NCBI RefSeq assembly: GCF_038502225.1 | Contig: NC_091293.1 | Location: 12,157,562 to 12,221,561 of the forward strand | Direction of reading: 5' to 3' | Source: Cherax quadricarinatus | Lineage: Eukaryota; Arthropoda; Malacostraca; Decapoda; Parastacidae | DNA: 64,000 nucleotides | Part shown: positions 60,291 to 64,000 of the stretch, piece by piece | Position numbering within the stretch: the first letter of the stretch is position 1 | Layout of the letters: each line of letters starts with the position of its first letter | Made by a program: the position numbers and the translations under genes | Notes under the pieces: model-generated | Database searches by the model: none | What the model was told of the DNA's origin: nothing | What the model saw: the letters and a program-made list of their open reading frames with translations, nothing else

Positions 60291-60943
60291 ATAATTCATC
60301 GATTAAACAGCTGGAATGTTCAGCTCTGACAGACAAAATAATTGCAGCAGTTATAAACACATATATATCTTTGAGAGTAAAAACAATGAAAGTTCACTTT
60401 CATCGCTATGTTCAGGAGAAAGGAATTCTTGATGTTAGTGTACACGTGAACTGAGACTTTAATGACGCACGTACAATCAACAAACCTTGAAACTACTTCA
60501 AGACGGCAATAATTTTCAGAGAAAGAGGAGAGAGAGTGGGGGGGGGGAGGAGGAGGAGGGGGAGGAGAGGAACAGGAGCAACAAACAGTGCTGGTGGCTC
60601 CCGCTAGAGTCAGAAAGACTACGAACACTGAGAGCCTCGCGGGAGCTCTGACCTGGAAACTACCTTAGGTGACACTAGGTTAGTTAAGATTTGTCAGGAA
60701 ACAGGACAAGTGTTTCCTGACGCGTATCTTAGATGATGAAGCGCCGTTGAAGCTTTTGGACATCTGACCGAGGCCTTCCGCTGGCTTACCCCTCCACCCC
60801 TTTAAAATTATAGTCATAGTTATAACCATTTTCTTTAAACTTTTCGCCAACACTGAAAGGCATCCACGAGGACGAGGACACGAGGACGAGGACACGAGGA
60901 CGAGGACACGATGACCTTGCCAGACTACAAGTACACTGCTGTC
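60291..60943. other. Spacer with polypurine tract and short GA-rich repeats
   Basis: A purine-only stretch at 60518-60572 (gggaggaggagg type) and three gaggacgaggacac units at 60870-60911. No gene recognised. Confidence 0.6.
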
Positions 60944-62396
60944 TTAGAGAGCTATGATGTCTTAGAGAGCTACTCCCTCCACTGCTGTCTTAGAGAGTTC
61001 CTCTCTCCATTGCTGTCTTAGAGAGCTATTCCCTCCACTGCTGTCTTAGAGAGTTTCTCTCTCCATTGCTGTCTTAGAGAGCTATTCCCTCCACTGCTGT
61101 CTTAGAGAGTTTCTCTCTCCATTGCTGTCTTAGAGAGCTATTCCCTCCACTGCTGTCTTAGAGAGTTTCTCTCTCCATTGCTGTCTTAGAGAGCTACTCC
61201 CTCCACTGCTGTCTTAGAGAGTTCCTCTCTCCATTGCTGTCTTAGAGAGCTACTCCCTCCACTGCTGTCTTAGAGAGTTTCTCTCTCCATTGCTGTCTTA
61301 GAGAGCTATTCCCTCCACTGCTGTCTTAGAGAGCTACTCCCTCCACTGCTGTCTTAGAGAGTTCCTCCCTCCACTGCTGTCTTAGAGAGCTCCTCCCTCC
61401 ACTGCTGTCTTAGAGAGTTCCTCCCTCCACTGCCGTCTTAGAGAGTTCCTCCCTCCACTGCTGTCTTAGAGAGCTACTTCCTCCACTACTGTCTTAGAGA
61501 GTTCCTCTCTCCACTGCTGTCTTAGAGAGCTACTCTCTCCACTGCTGTCTTAGAGAGCTACTCCCTCCACTGCTGTCTTAGAGAGTTCCTCCCTCCACTG
61601 CTGTCTTAGAGAGCTCCTCCCTCCACTGCTGTCTTAGAGAGTTCCTCCCTCCACTGCTGTCTTAGAGAGCTACTTCCTCCACTGCTGTCTTAGAGAATTC
61701 CTCCCTCCACTGCTGTCTTAGAGAGCTACTCTCTCCACTGCTGTCTTAGAGAGCTACTCCCTCTACTGCTGTCTTAGAGAGTTCCTCCCTCCACTGCTGT
61801 CTTAGAGAGATCCTCCCTCCACTGCTGTCTTAGAGAGTTCCTCCCTCCACTGCTGTCTTAGAGAGTTCCTCCCTCCACTGCTGTCTTAGAGAGCTACTTC
61901 CTCCACTGCTGTCTTAGAGAGTTCCTCCCTCCACTGCTGTCTTAAAGAGCTACTCTCTCCACTGCTGTCTTAGAGAGCTACTCCCTCCACTGCTGTCTTA
62001 GAGAGCTACTCCCTCCACTGCTGTCTTAGAGAGCTACTCTCTCCACTGCTGTCTTATAGAGCTACTCCCTCCACTGCTGTCTTAGAGAGCTACTCTCTCC
62101 ACTGCTGTCTTATAGAGCTACTCCCTCCACTGCTGTCTTAGAGAGCTACTCCCTCCACTGCTGTCTTAGAGAGTTCCTCCCTCCACTGCTGTCTTAGAGA
62201 GCTACTCTCTCCACTGCTGTCTTATAGAGCTACTCCCTCCACTGCTGTCTTAGAGAGCTCCTCCCTCCACTGCTGTCTTAGAGAGTTCCTCCCTCCACTG
62301 CTGTCTTAGAGAGCTACTCCCTCCACTGCTGTCTTAGAGAGCTACTCCCTCCACTGCTGTCTTAGAGAGCTACTCCCTCCAGTGCTGTCTAAGAAA
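60944..62396. repeat. 28-bp minisatellite, about 52 copies
   Basis: Core ccactgctgtcttagagag followed by ctactccct or ttcctccct; ctattccct and ttctctctc forms alternate in the left third, giving a two-unit (56-bp) period there. Confidence 0.96.
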
Positions 62397-62488
62397 GTTA
62401 CCCACAGCACTAATAATTTAAAACTAAGATCGAGAGAAGGAAAAACATAAGTATTGTGAAGTTTGAGAAAGAGAATGAGTGAACTTGC

Positions 62489-64000
62489 GTCCCTCAGAGT
62501 GTTCTTGTAACAGGTTCTCCATCCCTCAGAGTGTTCTTGTAACAGGTTCTCCATCCCTCAGAGTGTTCTTGTAACAGGTTCTCCATCCCTCAGAGTGTTC
62601 TTGTAACAGGTTCTCCATCCCTCAGAGTGTTCTTGTAACAGGTTCTCCATCCCTCAGTGTTCTTGTAACAGTGTTCTTGTAACAGGTTCTCCATCCCTCA
62701 GTGTTCTTGTAACAGGTTCTCAATCCCTCAGAGTGTTCTTGTAACAGGTTCTCCATCTCTCAGAGTGTTCTTGTAACAGGTTCTCCATCCCTCAGAGTGT
62801 TCTTGTAACAGGTTCTCCATCCCTCAGAGTGTTCTTGTAACAGGTTCTCCATCCCTCAGAGTGTTCTTGTAACAGGTTCTCCATCCCTCAGAGTGTTCTT
62901 GTAATAGGTTCTCCATCCCTCAGAGTGTTCTTGTAACAGGTTCTCCATCCCTCAGAGTGTTCTTGTAACAGGTTCTCCATCCCTCAGAGTGTTCTTGTAA
63001 TAGGTTCTCCATCCCTCAGAGTGTTCTTGTAACAGGTTCTCCATCCCTCAGAGTGTTCTTGTAACAGGTTCTCCATCCCTCAGAGTGTTCTTGTAACAGG
63101 TTCTCCATCCCTCAGAGTGTTCTTGTAACAGGTTCTCCATCCCTCAGAGTGTTCTTGTAACAGGTTCTCCATCCCTCAGAGTGTTCTTGTAACAGGTTCT
63201 CCATCCCTCAGAGTGTTCTTGTAACAGGTTCTCCATCCCTCAGAGTGTTCTTGTAACAGGTTCTCCATCCCTCAGAGTGTTCTTGTAACAGGTTCTCCAT
63301 CCCTCAGAGTGTTCTTGTAACAGGTTCTCCATCCCTCAGAGTGTTCTTGTAACAGGTTCTCCATCCCTCAGAGTGTTCTTGTAACAGGTTCTCCATCCCT
63401 CAGAGTGTTCTTGTAACAGGTTCTCCATCCCTCAGAGTGTTCTTGTAACAGGTTCTCCATCCCTCAGAGTGTTCTTGTAACAGGTTCTCCATCCCTCAGA
63501 GTGTTCTTGTAACAGGTTCTCCATCCCTCAGAGTGTTCTTGTAACAGGTTCTCCATCCCTCAGAGTGTTCTTGTAACAGGTTCTCCATCCCTCAGAGTGT
63601 TCTTGTAACAGGTTCTCCATCCCTCAGAGTGTTCTTGTAACAGGTTCTCCATCCCTCAGAGTGTTCTTGTAACAGGTTCTCCATCCCTCAGAGTGTTCTT
63701 GTAACAGCTTCTCCATCCCTCAGAGTGTTCTTGTAACAGGTTCTCCATCCCTCAGAGTGTTCTTGTAACAGCTTCTCCATCCCTCAGAGTGTTCTTGTAA
63801 CAGCTTCTCCATCCCTCAGAGTGTTCTTGTAACAGGTTCTCCATCCCTCAGAGTGTTCTTGTAACAGGTTCTCCATCCCTCAGAGTGTTCTTGTAACAGG
63901 TTCTCCATCCCTCAGAGTGTTCTTGTAACAGGTTCTCCATCCCTCAGAGTGTTCTTGTAACAGGTTCTCCATCCCTCAGAGTGTTCTTGTAACAGGTTCT
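62489..64000. repeat. 32-bp minisatellite, about 47 copies, runs off the window
   Basis: Unit built from ccctcagagtgttcttgtaa and caggttctccat. Variants: aataggttc at 62902 and 63000; aacagcttc near 63710, 63770 and 63803. One disrupted unit lies at 62660-62690. Confidence 0.97.

Overview
The window looks like nuclear DNA of an arthropod, most likely a decapod crustacean. It has spliced GT-AG genes, an interstitial TTAGG tract (the arthropod telomere motif), a CYP4-type P450, many decayed LINEs, tRNA-derived and other SINEs, Tigger and hAT transposons, and a very high load of microsatellites and minisatellites. The decapod assignment is inference from repeat style and protein flavour; no database was searched. 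Nothing prokaryotic is present: no operons, CRISPR arrays or rRNA.

Two cellular genes can be supported. (1) Plus strand, 684-13304: the 3' six exons of a cytochrome P450 of the CYP4 family. All exon phases agree, and the I-helix, ExxR, FDPDRF and haem-cysteine motifs are present. The first ~170 codons lie left of the window. (2) Minus strand, 55548-43088: a three-exon gene built here from phase-matched splice sites. It predicts a 240-aa secreted, proline-rich and then strongly cationic precursor that I do not recognise. Its first intron (11.2 kb) is almost filled by a 10-kb 30-bp minisatellite.

Layout: 1-476 Tigger 5' end; 477-677 (TA)n; 684-13304 P450, whose large intron holds a 4.1-kb 38-bp minisatellite and a decayed LINE; 13520-20660 a LINE endonuclease split by a hAT-like element that contains a second hAT element and large 23-bp and 24-bp arrays; 21037-25462 a non-coding Tigger-like element with nested repeats, including a tRNA-SINE; 25690-32800 LINE fragments, one carrying a solo LTR and a SINE with target-site duplications; 33752-36566 a 17-bp minisatellite; 36916-41319 a nearly intact two-ORF LINE on the minus strand; 43088-55548 the secreted-precursor gene; 55878-57325 20-bp arrays; 58140-60290 a chain of LINE copies joined through (CA)n tails; 60944-64000 28-bp and 32-bp minisatellites, the last running off the window.

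The huge ORFs over the minisatellites are consequences of stop-free repeat units and are not called as genes. The most useful leads are the new precursor gene, decayed copies of a P450 exon start beside the working one, datable nested insertions with intact target duplications, a SINE and LINE sharing a 3' end, and higher-order structure in every large tandem array.
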